From Mytilus galloprovincialis (lineage: Eukaryota; Mollusca; Bivalvia; Mytilida; Mytilidae): a stretch of DNA of 64,000 bases. This document shows, piece after piece, positions 35,570-61,132 of the stretch. Position 1 is the stretch's first letter. Every line of letters starts with the position of its first letter. A program made the translations under genes and the position numbers. The notes beneath the pieces were generated by a model that worked only from the letters and a program-made list of their open reading frames with translations, did not search any database and had not been told where the DNA came from. The stretch covers positions 71,872,910 to 71,936,909 of the forward strand of contig NC_134839.1 in NCBI RefSeq assembly GCF_965363235.1. The letters are read 5' to 3'.

Positions 35570-36060
35570 GTTACGCTAAAATATTTGTATTAAAACATTT
35601 ACCGACTGTATCAACCTATGAAGTGTTTGTTTTAAACATTTAACGACTGTGTCAACCTTTTATAAGTTGTAATAAACATTTAATGACTGTGCCAACCTTT
35701 AGAAAGTTGTAACAAACATTTAACGACTGTCCCAACTCTAAAAACGTTGTGACAAACATTTTTTGACTGCATCAACGTCTGAAAAGTTGACACAAACAAA
35801 TTTTAACTGTCCCAACTATTAAAAGGTTGGGACGGACATTATGCAACTGCCACAACTATTAGAAAGACTGTAATAAATAGATTTTGACTGTGACAACACC
35901 GTAAACCACTGCAACAGTTCTGAAATGACTGATGGTAGCATTTTTTTACTTTCACAACCCGTAGCAAAGTTGGGACAGACATAAATGAACTGTTGCAACG
36001 AAATATGACAGATTTGACAGTCATTAATTGTCTTTTACAGACTAAGACAGTCGTACAACG
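35570..36060. repeat. Right subterminal repeat array of the CACTA-like element
   Basis: The same half-sites as at 25401-25795 recur, chiefly as GACTGTCCCAAC, GACTGTGCCAAC and AAGTTGTAACAAAC, with a looser period near 60 bases. The composition and the outer 45 bases show that this is the partner of the left array. Confidence 0.75.
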
Positions 36061-36101
36061 ACTGTTACTGGTATGGACAGTTGTTTTTTCGTCCAGTAGT
36101 G

Positions 36102-38463
36102 AATCTGCATGGCAAGAATTGTACACATGAGAGTGCAAACAAGACCGGATGGACGGACACCAGGTATTTCGATGATGTCCCGCGTTAATGGGATCACTTC
36201 ATTTCCTATATTCCGAAGTGCCGCTGTGATGGTGCCGTTTTTTGAGAAATGCTAGGAAAGGGGATCACTTCAGTTCCTTTATACAGAAGTGCCGCTGTGA
36301 TGGGGCCGTTTATGAGATGTCAAATATAAGATTGGTAGGAAACTTTTACATCAAATAAATAAACTATGAATTGCATTCAATTCGAGAATTTCGAGAAAAG
36401 CATTAATATATTGTTTGAAATATAATTTTATGAATTGGTGGGTATTTTGAAATTAAACAAACATCTAACCAATGACGGATTCTAGGGGAGTACATGTGCT
36501 TACAGGAACAATGTCTGAAAAAATACAATTTTCTGCATAAAATAGTCAAAAAAAAAAAATTTCGCCTCGCTCCGCTCAGCGAAGGCATCCACATCATTTT
36601 AACCCTGGCTACGCCACTGGTATTGTATTATGAAAATTATTGATGTTGTAATGTTTTTGCGCTTTGGGGTCCATAATTTGAAATAAAATCTTCCTATTCT
36701 TCTCCTTCTTTTTGAAATTACGGAGTATTTGTAATGAGAAAGATATTTTTTACCAATACAGAATTGCTAACATCCATGTCATTTGAAATTTAGTGGATAG
36801 TTGTCTCATTGGAAAATCTTTTTCAGCATCATTATTTTTCCCCACGTGACTGTATGTGCCATTTCAGATACAACGGTGCGAGTCGTTTGAGCGGTTTTAA
36901 TATTTTTATATAAAGTTATACACGTTTTTAAGATCCTTTCTGTTTTTTTCACGGCTTATTGTAATCATTTTCTTCAAAATATCTCGTTTAAAGATTCAAA
37001 CCATACTTACCAAATCCTACATCAACATACCAGTACCCCAAACCATGGTCCATTGAAACGTTTACTGTTCAACAGTTGTTATAAGGAACCGTTTCTAGTA
37101 ACATCGAAAAAATAAGTTTCAAAGATTTGTATGGTTATTGCACTTTCTCTAATAAAGTGAACAAATCTATTTTGAACAACTATTTTACAAGAACTGACGA
37201 CGCAAACTGGTCAAAAGGCAGCCTTTTATTTATTTCTGTGAACAAGTATTTATATAAATATCGCGCTTATTTTAAAATGTTAATTAATCATAGCATAATT
37301 AATCTACGTGTTTTCTACTGTGGTGACACTTACGGAGACCTGTATTTATAATAACATGTAATCTTGACATTTCCCGGTAGGTTATGAAGACATCACTGAA
37401 CAATTTATTAAAGTTGTTTTCTCTACAATGTTGTAAAATACAATTTACTATTTCACCAAATCAAACAATACTTTTGATTGGTCTAAAAAACACAAGGTGT
37501 ATAACGTTGTCATAATATGGAGCTTAGCAAGTTACATGTAGCCAATGATAGAAGACATGTATATATGTTTGTGTTTATTGTTGTTAATATGTTAAGTTAT
37601 GTGCGTTTTACATATGACAAGCATATTTCAATCATTCGATCGGTTAGTTCTGGAGGCTTGTCAATTATGTTATTATATATATGTCTTTAACTATTAGAGT
37701 TCATTTACATTTCTTTTACGGTGCCTTGTACAAGTTTCTTTGTTATAATTGGAAGAAAACAGTTAGTGCGATGTTCATTAGTCCTAACGTACTAGGTGGG
37801 TAGTATTTCTTCGTTCGTCAAAGTGTTAGAAAAAAGGTTGAACGAATACATATATTAGTGTTCTCTGTATAGGCAGCAATTGCTTACCATGTCTACCATA
37901 TCGGGTTTATTTGGCATATTCGTGTTTCAAATTATAATTTGCTTCAACAATAATGTTTATACAACTATAATTGGTTTTATCAAGATCTCTATAATCAACT
38001 GCAACTTTCAAGGTCACTGCTACTTTTACTAGACTGAAGTTAAGACTGTGACATAATAAATTTGGGTTCCATATGTTGTCTTGTACTGTTTGTCCAACTT
38101 TCACTAAACGATCCCATATACCCATATTGAAGTTAAGGTTATTAGGTCAAATGTCAAGGTCACAAAAATAATTGCCAAATTTAGTTTCCTGATGTTATGC
38201 TTTGAATGTTTGTCCTAATGTGTATCAAGCTTTAATAAACATGATAAATAATGGGCAAATAAGATGAAAATACAATTGATTTTTAGGTCACTGGATAAAT
38301 AATCGACAACTGATAAACTGAAATTTAGACAAAATTTGATTTCAGATCACTTTTTGATCACAGGTTATCCAAACTTATCTTGATAATTCCCATTTCGAAA
38401 GAAACGAGGCCCTATTGATTTTGCAGAAGCAGGTCTTGGTTATTTGTTCCTAAAATAAAAAAT
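36102..38463. other. Gene-free stretch with a short tandem duplication
   Basis: Around 36195-36315 two units of about 75 bases share GGGATCACTTCA, GAAGTGCCGCTGTGATGG and GCCGTTT. Near 36600, CCCTGGCTACGCCACTGG resembles a hAT-type terminus. No exon is seen. 37900-38300 contains several AAGGTCA words of no clear meaning. Confidence 0.5.
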
Positions 38464-39215
38464 AATAAATTGCTCCGCCAAGTGCAGCTACACACGACTG
38501 CACAGAGATCCAACCTTTAAAATTTTATGCAATACACTATGCTGTTGCATATTTACCCCAACCCCCCAAAAAATAAATGGTATCCCCCTCCCCAATTTCT
38601 TTTTACCCCCCCCCCCCCAAACCCCCTCCAAATTTTTTTTCACATCCCCCACCCTTGTTCCACAAAATTTTTCTTTCCTTCAAGTTATGGTCATTATTTC
38701 AATTCAAATTTCCATTGGAGATGCAACCATAATTACCCATTCAAATACATCTTTTAATTTAAAAGTCTTATACATGAAAATTAATACATCAGCATAAATT
38801 TAATAGTTACTTTTTAAAAGTAAATTGACAGCTAACCACCTCAAGAAAATACAATATTTCTCTATACATCATTTTAAAGCAGTTTAAGGGAGGTAATCCA
38901 ACATATTATGTTTGGATTACTTTTGGATTACCTCCCTTACACTGCTTTAAAATTATCTTAATAGTCCATTAACCAAGAAACCCTTGCTTTCCCCCTTTTT
39001 TTGCCCATAATTACTAAACTGTTAGAACCATAACCCCCAAAATCAATCCCAACCTTCCTTTAGTGGTTATAAACCTTGTGTTAAAATTTTATTGATTCCT
39101 ATTGACTTATACTAAAGCTTTTATCCATAAATCATCTGTCTTCGGAAAGACGATGAGGACGACGTGATACCAATATACGACCAAATTTTTTTCAATTTTT
39201 GCGGTTGTATAAAAA
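38464..39215. mobile_element. Family B repeat, short copy B3, with a hairpin
   Basis: It opens with TGCTCCGCCAAGTGCAGC and ends with TTGCGGTTGTATAAAAA, matching the termini of B1. The core words CTAAACTGTTAGAACC and ACCTTCCTTT are present, but the 35-bp array is missing. In its place 38876-38952 forms a long hairpin: AAAGCAGT...AAGGGAGGTAATCCAA pairs with TTGGATTACCTCCCTT...ACTGCTTT. Confidence 0.8.
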
Positions 39216-40366
39216 CATGCCCAAGTATATCAAAAGTAAGATGGTGTGAAGAAATGTCCAAGTGTTAAATGGAGGAAGAGCATTAGACAGATTGGGATCT
39301 TTAGGGATTTGTACTAGAAATAAAACATTTTTACATCAAGTACATGCAAAAAAATGATGTCTGCTGTCAATGTATATCTAACAAGAGAGCAAAAACTGCC
39401 CATCTGTTAGTCATTTAATTGCTTCTGCTACCTGAACTTTTGACTGTGGGGTGACCTAAATATTATTATGGAGCATTTTCACCCCAAGGTGAAACATCCA
39501 AACTTCCATAAGTCATTGGACAATTTTTATGAAAATGAACAGTTGGTAGATCTCAACTTCTTAACATGCCTGTTTTTTAAGATGTTCTCTATCTTTTTAG
39601 CAGTTTTCAAGATTGGACAAAAAAAAATATCCCCATGTTCTTTTTAATTTTTGCAAAACTCAATGGATGATACTGGATGCCAAGTGAGATGGAAAGCCAA
39701 AAGGGCAAGGTGAGCTGAAAAGCAGAATTACCATTTTTCATGAACATGAGACTGCTTATAGTTTGATAAGGAATAGTGAAATAACTCAAGTGTGCTACAA
39801 CATATAGATAGGCAACAGTATACCAAAACTTTAAGTTAAGTGACAGTGTTTACAATTATTTGAACTTGACTATCAAACAATATCAAGTTTAAGAGCAACC
39901 CAATCTCTTTTTTGTGCATACCCAGATAATATTATAACATTTTCTTTTATATTCTATGTATCATTGTATAATTATAGATTTATAATATCCTATAGACAGA
40001 AGAACAAAACTTACAAACATCATCTTTTTTATAATTCTGAATTATTTACAATCAAAGATTAGGATTTGACTTTTTCTTAGATTTTTACCATCATGTCCTG
40101 TTTGCTGTTGCTAATCAGATTTTTAAAGTCCTTAGATAATTTAATCATACAAATTTTGATGACAATAATTGTCACATTTATAAAAGTTCTAAAATACTTC
40201 TTTCCTACAGATCATACATGAATCTGTGAAGCATTTGAACCCTATGAGCTCAAACAGCTTCTTTGAAATTGAATATATTAATAATGATTTCAAAGGGTTG
40301 GTACTGTGAGCATTCAATTTTCAATGAACAGCTGTATACAAGAAAATACAAAATAAATGTAGCACT
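39216..40366. other. Gene-free stretch downstream of PSMA2
   Basis: I see no exon or repeat with a second copy here. It lies beyond the 3' end of PSMA2. Confidence 0.5.
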
Positions 40367-40372
40367 TTTATT
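40367..40372 (-). promoter_or_regulatory. Possible polyadenylation signal of PSMA2
   Basis: Minus-strand AATAAA lies 36 bases beyond the PSMA2 stop codon, a plausible distance for a short 3' untranslated region. Confidence 0.45.
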
Positions 40373-40407
40373 TTATCTATTAAACAATAATGAGATGAAC
40401 AATGTTG

Positions 40408-54640
<14,233 letters not shown>

Positions 54641-54720
54641 TGCTGTATTTTGTTGGGAGACCGGCAGAAATGAAAGCAAATCGTCGATTGGACCAATTAA
54701 GAAAATTGACCAATCAACAG
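54641..54720. promoter_or_regulatory. Probable PSMA2 promoter, possibly bidirectional, with CCAAT boxes
   Basis: ATTGG at 54687-54691, CCAAT at 54693-54697 and CCAAT at 54710-54714 lie 47-75 bases upstream of the PSMA2 start codon. Clustered CCAAT boxes in both orientations are typical of NF-Y-driven, TATA-less, often bidirectional housekeeping promoters. The human PSMA2-MRPL32 pair shares such a head-to-head arrangement. The MRPL32 transcription start was not located. Confidence 0.5.
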
Positions 54721-55419
54721 AAGTCTTCTTTCGGCTTTAGAGGAAATACTGGTTCAATTTTAATTAACTTATCGTCGTTCGGATCCAGTAGAAATAAATA
54801 TGAGCTTGCTATCACGGCTTCATCTTTCAGTTCAAAGACTTGAGCTGTATTTACAAAAACTAACAGCAACGTACATAAATAACCAAAGTAAGAATTTAAA
54901 AAAAATCCTGATTGGTCTTTGCAAACTCCTTTGATTACAACTAAGACAGTAAGAAAATTCACCAAGGAAAGAGGCCGTTTCGGCCTTGTTTGATTCGTCC
55001 TTGGTCGTTTCGGCCATAAAAAAATAAATATTTTGCTGTATTAAGCCTTTGAGCAGTTCTCATGAAAGTTTGGTGACTGTTTTATATTTATTTACCGTAA
55101 ATAAGTATTTTTATAAATTGGTTTACTACCTTAATTTTGGCCCTTAAAATCTGAAATATTTTCACTGTAATCATGCATATATGGTAATATTAATGTAGTG
55201 GAAACTTGATTACAATATATGTGAAATGTCCTATTGTTTCAGTTTAAATAAAAAACAAATATTTTAACAATTGCGTCTGACATTAGCTTTGTAATAACTT
55301 ATTGTGATGTCATAATGAAGGAAAATTTTGTAAAATCCTGTTAATTAGCAGTCTTCTGCAAATTTGATGACAGTTTTCTGCAAAATTAGCACTGGGGCCA
55401 CCTTTTGCCCACTTATATT
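54721..55419. other. Region between PSMA2 promoter and a decayed retroelement
   Basis: The missing first exon of MRPL32 is expected near here, but no frame is convincing. ATG 54670 opens 57 codons (MKANRRLDQLRKLTNQQKSS...) on the plus strand, but it overlaps the CCAAT boxes and shows no clear similarity to L32. 54970-55015 has a GTTTCGGCC direct repeat. Confidence 0.4.
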
Positions 55420-57610
55420 TTAGCTGAAATATTTAGTAAAATTGAGAAAAGAAATTGGGAATGTGTCAAAGTGTGAACAACCCGACCATAGAGCAGACAA
55501 CAGCCGAAGGCCACCAATGGGTCTTCAATGTAGCAAGAAACTCCCCTACCCGGGCGTCCTTCAGCTGGCCCCTTAAAAAATATGTATACAAGTACAGTGA
55601 TAATGGACGTCATACTAAACTCTGAATTATACACAAGAAACTAAAATTAAAAATCATACAAGACTAACAAAGGTCAGAGGCTCCTGACTTAAAAAAGGCA
55701 CAAAATTGCGGCAGGTTAAACATGTTTATGAGATCTCAACCCTCCCCCTATACCTCTAGCCAATGTAGAAAAGTAAACGCATAACAATACACACATTAAA
55801 ATTCAGTTCAAGAGAAGTCTGAGTCCTATGTCAGAAGATGAAACAAAAGAAAATAAATAAAATGACCATTATACATAAATAACAACAGACTACTAGCAGT
55901 TAACTGACATGCCAGCTCCAGACCTTAATTAAACTGATTGAAAGATTATGTCTTCATCATATGAATATCAGGCACAATCCCTCCCGTTAGTGGTTTAGTA
56001 TCATACTATCATAAATTATATGAGAAGAACATAACCGGTGTCATGCCAATAACTGTTTTTTTAATAAATGTGTTCAGTTCCGATGCAAAGACCCTATAAG
56101 TGAATTAATATTAAAGCAAAAATATGCAATCTTTAATGATCTAACAACAGTATCGTAACTATATCCCTTCTTAATAAGTCTTTTTAAAGGTTTTGTAAGC
56201 TTTTGAGGTGAATACTGACATTTTTGTGCTTTGTAAAGAATATTACTATGAAAGATTGGATGTGAAATACCTGAATGTATAGGCTTGTTGAGTTATATTT
56301 ACAAATTATTTCCTTATACCAATGATAAAATTAAGTAATGTTTTGACTAGTTTGTGATAATGAAAACCGTGGTGTAATAATTTTTTAGTAATACATAAAT
56401 TTCTCTCACCAAAATCTAATACGTTGTTACAAACACGAGCGATTCGTACTACAAAGTGAGATATATAAACATCATGAGATGGGGACAAAGGAACATCACC
56501 ATCTAAAAATAGATAGTTAACGATAGGAAATGAAAAATCATCTCTTTTATTATAAATTTTTGTATTAAGCTTCCCGTTAATGATATAGATATCAAGATCG
56601 TGGAAAGGGCATTGGTCATTGTTAGTATTAGCTTTATTTAAAGTAAGTTAAACAGGATAAATTTCTTTAGTATACATACTGAAGTTGTCATTATTAAGAG
56701 CCAATGTATCATCCAAATACATTTGTATCTAAAAGTATTGTTAAATTTTTGTATCAAATGTTGTTTCGATGGGTCTTTGCTAATTTTAGTCATAAATTGT
56801 AACTCATAACAATACAAAAACAGGTCTGCAATAAGTGGTGCACAGTTAGTCCCCATTGGAATTCCAATAACTTGACAATATACAGATTCTCCATAGTGAA
56901 CAAAGATGTTATCAAGTAAAAATTCAAGCGCATATATAGTATCAAAGCATGTCCAATTGACATAGTTCTTTTGTTTATTGCTGCTAAAAAATGACCTAAA
57001 AGAGTTTGAACATACATTGTATGTACTCGCATTCTGACTTTTTAAAATGCCCAGTTAATAAGGGATGTGAATTTTTTCTTAATAAGAATATGAGGCAAAG
57101 TGGTATATAGGGTAGAAAAATCAAAACTTTGAACAGATTTAAAATTACCAATATATGCATGCTATTTATCAAGTACTTTCAATGAATTTTTGACACTCAA
57201 AAAAAAAAATAATTCCACTATTTTCAAAGGTCTTATTTGAACAATTTATAATCAGGTTTTTGATTGTACTAAGTGTACTAGTAAGTAGAATAGACAATTT
57301 AGTTGTGGAACAATGGCTTGAAGATGAAATAAATCTATATTTGTAAGGTTTTTTGTGTAGCTTCGGAAGCCAGTACATAGTTGGGACTTTCATTGTATTT
57401 GGTTATGCTTGTAAAGAAGTAGCTAAAAGTTTGTGTTTGTTGCAGATGTCGTTTTCTGAAAATGAAGTCAGTTGGAATGTTGGTGAATTCGTTATTTCCT
57501 TTTGCAGAACCTCAATATAATATTTACGTCAAACAAAAATGATATTATTAGAAGCTTTATCAGCCGGGACGAAAACAAATTCACTTTTCAATAAATAGTT
57601 TAATGGTCAA
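55420..57610 (-). pseudogene. Decayed reverse-transcriptase element, possibly Penelope-like
   Basis: Reading on the minus strand from 57610, fragments in shifting frames give FVFVPADKASNNIIFV, then YWLPKLHKKPYKYRFI, MGTNCAPLIADLFLYCYE and HDVYISHFVVRIARVCNNV. These are in the order of one reverse-transcriptase ORF family that I know from molluscs and corals; assignment to Penelope-like elements is tentative. Frameshifts and stops break it at several points, and the catalytic YLDD-type motif near 56700-56730 is damaged. The non-coding 3' part, 55420-56170, has the sequence of the same dispersed element. It lies upstream of the first recognised MRPL32 exon. Confidence 0.65.
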
Positions 57611-58046
57611 GAGGTGGGTCCACATACAAAATCATTAATGAGATGGAAAAGTGAATCTTTTCCTATTTTAAGCTAATGTATTTATTTAATAATTTATACA
57701 TGTTATTTATATGAAGCAAATATACAACTTCTGTTTTATACTTTTAAATATCATACATTTTGCAATGCATACAATGTACCTATTAGATTTACTTTAATAA
57801 CTGAAGTTAGAAAATAACACCTTTACTGGACTGTTTTATTTTGGTTCCTGGCTTTACTCCTTTCTGATATGATATTGTGGGGTTATTGAAGTTATTTGTT
57901 GAAAAAGTGAAGGGCATATCTTGCACTCAAAGTGCAACTGTTTATTTAGTTTTCTACACACAGTTTATTTTCGAAATAATTTTGATCCTTTGTGTTCTAT
58001 TAATATATTATGTATATCAGTATATTTATATGATTTCTACTTTCAG
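57611..58046 (+). other. Gene-free stretch before the MRPL32 exon
   Basis: AT-rich sequence without a recognised repeat. It ends with the polypyrimidine tract and acceptor of the MRPL32 exon at 58047. Confidence 0.6.
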
Positions 58047-58298
58047 CACATTTTGGCTTAGCTCTAGATACACCTCCAACAAATGAAAGACTAGACAATG
58101 GCAACACTCAGCAAAGGTCGATTTTGGATCAAATTTTTTCTCCAATAGATTATGCAGTACCTAAATTTAGACGATCTCGTGAACGTAGAATGACAAGACA
58201 GTTTGGTAAACATCAAATGGAAAGATATATTGATATCAAGAAAAGTTTAATCATGTGTCTTGAATGTGGTCATTGGCATGAAAAGAGAACAATTTGTG
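58047..58298 (+). CDS. MRPL32: MRPL32 internal exon
   Basis: 252 bases: two bases finishing a codon, 83 codons from HFGLALDTPPTNERL to KRTIC, and one base of the next glycine. It carries the first CxxC and the first cysteine of the second pair. Confidence 0.92.
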
Positions 58299-60024
58299 GT
58301 AAGTTGTGAAGGTAACGCAAGAAGAGGAATACTCTGGATTTATTTATTTTTGTGGGTATCATTATTTTTGGATTGAGTAAAACCTGCATATTTCATGGAT
58401 ATTTGATTTTGTGGATTTGAAAAAAATCTGTATACAAGACTATAGAAAGTTTGTTATTTGTTGTGCATTTAATTTTGAGTTCACCTGTAACAACGAAACC
58501 CATGAAAAATGGTATCCCATGAATACTAATAAATCCACAGTCAAATGACAGTAACGTGACGGTACCCAAATTGCACCTATTTTGACAGTTTTTTCATCTA
58601 CGTTTTTTTATGATGAAAACAAAAATGTCCATTCTGTGTTTATTTTGTAGCCCTATCCTTCTTTATTATAAAGGTACACCAATTTGATTTTTATTCCATA
58701 TGGAATCATAGAAAAATTGGTCTAAACTGACCTCCAAACCATCAATGATTCTGAAATGAGGAGTACCCAAATTGCTTCCATGCTTAAATTCACATAGTCA
58801 AAAGTCTAATAACAGAGCTTTTGTTTTAATTTCTTTAAATATTTTGAACAATTGGATATTAGTCCATGCTTACTCTTCATTATTTTTTAAATGGATACTT
58901 GTAATATATTGTATTTGCTCATTTTAAAAAGATGACGTTTTGATGACGTCGCATGGCGACGTTTCAGTACATTTTGCTTTTTCAGTTAATACTTCATCTG
59001 TTGATAGATACTGTGAACGTTTTGTGCATATCTAAATAGTTTTACCTATGTTGAAAGATGTGCTAAGTATCAAATCATAAAAAAACAAATTGTTTAGTCT
59101 CTAGAAAATCTTGTAAGATTTTCGCTGCTTGTTTTGCTAAATAGGTGCAATTTGGGTACTCGGTGCAATTTGGGTACCGTTACGTTAGATGTTTTATTTA
59201 TTCATGTTGTTCATGACACAATTAAAAAAGAAAAATAGCATCACTTTTATTTCTGTTTTTCATCTCAAAATTACAGTGAGGTCTTCTGCTACCTCAAAGC
59301 AAAAGCTTACTTGAGAACCTAGCATCTGTATAAGTTGAAGTTTTTAGAGATGGCCTTGCCACTGCCATGCAGATTAGAAACAAAAGAACGAGACCAAACA
59401 TTTTGAAAACTATGGAGCACCTTAAATTAATGCAAGATAATTTTCAATGACCTGGGCATAAAATACTGTATCAACATGATCAATAGAGCAAATAATTTGG
59501 ATGGACTGTTTAACAAACATACAGACCAAAATTTGAAGTGGAATGTATATGTATTTCAATAATATAAGTATGCCATATATATAGCAGTAAAATAATGAGA
59601 TACAACAAGTATAGTGCCACTTTCCACAACAGTCAAACAGCATATCAGACAAACTCTGTCAATGTAATGAAAAAAAGAAGCAATATGGTGTAGGATTTAT
59701 CTGACAAAATCTGTACATGCTCTTGCTAAGATGAAATGAGTAATCAATTATAAATTTTATCCTGTATGTTAAGGATAATATATATCCTGTTGCTTTTTTT
59801 CAGGTAGTTGTTATGAAAGAGTTAGAGAAGAAACAAAAGAGATGAAAAAAGAATTGGGTGAGGCCATGGAGTATACACCTGATCAGAAAGAAGTCATGTT
59901 TGTTTATGATGGTGAAGATAAACCACCTACATTCGAAGGAAAACATATTGTGGAAATGAAAAAGCCTAGACCCAAGTGGTTTGCAGATGCTCTGTTGACA
60001 AAAGTGAAACCATCAAATAATTAA
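58047..60024 (+). CDS. MRPL32: MRPL32, mitochondrial ribosomal protein bL32m, 3' two exons
   Basis: Exons 58047-58298 and 59804-60024 join in phase (acceptors TTTCAG, donor TTGTG|GTAAGT) and encode the last 156 residues. The hallmark is the zinc-binding ribbon CLECGHWHEKRTIC-GSC with two CxxC pairs, as in L32 proteins. It is preceded by SILDQIF, which corresponds to the SLLDSIF segment of vertebrate L32 at the start of the mature part, and followed by the helix SCYERVREETKEM and a C-terminal KPRPKWFADAL. The protein is part of the large subunit of the mitochondrial ribosome; in other eukaryotes its N-terminus is processed by the m-AAA protease. The presequence-encoding first exon is not identified. 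Two bases at the start of exon 58047 complete a codon from that missing exon. Confidence 0.93.
58552..59186. mobile_element. 635-bp element with inverted ends in the MRPL32 intron
   Basis: The left end TAACGTGACGGTACCCAAAT continues TTGCACCTATTT. The right end, read on the minus strand, begins TAACGTAACGGTACCCAAAT and then repeats ACCCAAATTGCACC a second time. The arms match over about 30 bases. No ORF is inside, so it is a MITE-like non-autonomous DNA transposon. Confidence 0.85.
59804..60024 (+). CDS. MRPL32: MRPL32 terminal exon
   Basis: 221 bases opening after a T8-CAG acceptor. It encodes SCYERVREETKEMKKELG through KVKPSNN and stops at TAA 60022-60024. It supplies the last zinc-binding cysteine. 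No canonical AATAAA is close by; ATTAAA overlaps the stop codon. Confidence 0.93.
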
Positions 60025-61132
60025 AAATATATCAAATTTTTATTATGTTTTACTTAAGCATTTACCTATCTGACTTGGAGATTTATTTCCACTATACTTC
60101 ATATTTGCTATATATTTTATACATGTATGTCTGTCCCTTTTAAAATATTCATATTCATTAAGAGTGTCTGCATATTTTATTTTCTGCCAAACATTGTCTA
60201 AATGGTTTACTTTCTTCTGGCTGTGATTAATAACAATAACGGTACCAATTTTTCTGCACCATTTATGTTCAGAGTTCTGAATGACATATTTATGTTCAAA
60301 ACAAAAAACCAAATGATATTATAATCACAGCATATTGTTCTAGACTGACCTTCATCAGTTACGCTCATGTCCAAAAGTTGGATAAAGCCTCAATGGTCAT
60401 TTGATTAAAACCATTGTTGGCCTTAAAAAAAAATTGAACGGAGTAGTTGCTTCTTCTTTTTTAAGCACACAGTTTTGAGGATTAAATCAACCTAATATAC
60501 CAATCTCTGACAACAAGACCACTGGACGTTAAGTAACCAACAATCAATCAATCAATCAAATAACAAGTTGCAATTAACTTTGCATGATGGGAAACAGATT
60601 TTCTCACTGTGTTGAAGATCCATTGGTGACCTTTGGCTCTTTTCTGTCCTTTGATCGGGTTGTTATCTCTTTGACACATTCCATAATGCCATTCTCAATT
60701 GTATTCATATTTACCAATTAATGTTACTACAGTACCAGTATACATAAAGTTATCAACTGACTGAACAGGTCTAAATGTAGGTCAAAAGAATAATTTCAAG
60801 GTTCAATAATAATGCTTACTTATTTGTTAGTTTAATCTCAAGTTCACTCTTTACTTTGATATATATAGGTCAGAGCTATAGTGTGACCTAGATCTCATGT
60901 TTAATGGTTATCAGAGGTTTTATCTTAAGTAATGTGTAATCAATACAAATTTCTAGTTTGGGATAATATACTGGGGTATTCAAAAACATAGGTTATAATA
61001 ATGGTTCAACCATTTATTAACTGATCAGTATAAAAATGTAAAACTGTTATAGAATTGATATGAAGTGCTATGTGTAGCATTAGACAAAAATAATTGTTTT
61101 TTTGTCAAGCCTGCGACTTTTGTGGCTTAAAG
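60025..61132. other. Gene-free flank downstream of MRPL32
   Basis: 60640-60710 contains TGATCGGGTTGTTATCTCTT and CATTCTCAATTG, a tail also present in altered form near 6480. (AATC)n-like wording lies at 60540-60558. No exon is seen. Confidence 0.5.

Larger units (their letters stand above)
25361..36101. mobile_element. 10.7-kb CACTA-like DNA transposon, probably non-autonomous
   Basis: The two ends are inverted copies. The left end is CACTACTGGACGAAAAAAC at 25361, continuing with CTGTCCATACCAGTAACAG and GTCGTT. The right end, read on the minus strand from 36101, repeats these about 45 bases with two mismatches. AAT flanks both ends (25358-25360 and 36102-36104). CACTA termini, a 3-bp target duplication and subterminal repeat arrays are the three hallmarks of the CACTA/EnSpm superfamily. 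Inside each end lies an array of GTTG..ACAGT and ACTGT..CAAC half-sites. No transposase is recognisable in the interior, which instead holds younger MITEs and other repeats. An alternative is two separate solo ends in opposite orientation, though the matching AAT argues against it. Confidence 0.72.

Noticed and set aside
25361-36101. Polinton/Maverick or an integrated virus bounded by inverted repeats
   Set aside because: No polymerase B, integrase, protease or capsid frame is present, the target duplication is 3 bp rather than 6, and the ends start with CACTA.
37900-38300. Several AGGTCA words as nuclear-receptor response elements
   Set aside because: Spacing and orientation are irregular, and AAGGTCA words are common in dispersed bivalve repeats; there is no nearby promoter.
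54670-54843. Short frame starting MKANRRLDQLRK as first exon of MRPL32
   Set aside because: It contains the CCAAT boxes, lies only 29 bases from the PSMA2 start on the other strand, lacks a good donor in the needed phase, and does not resemble L32 N-termini.
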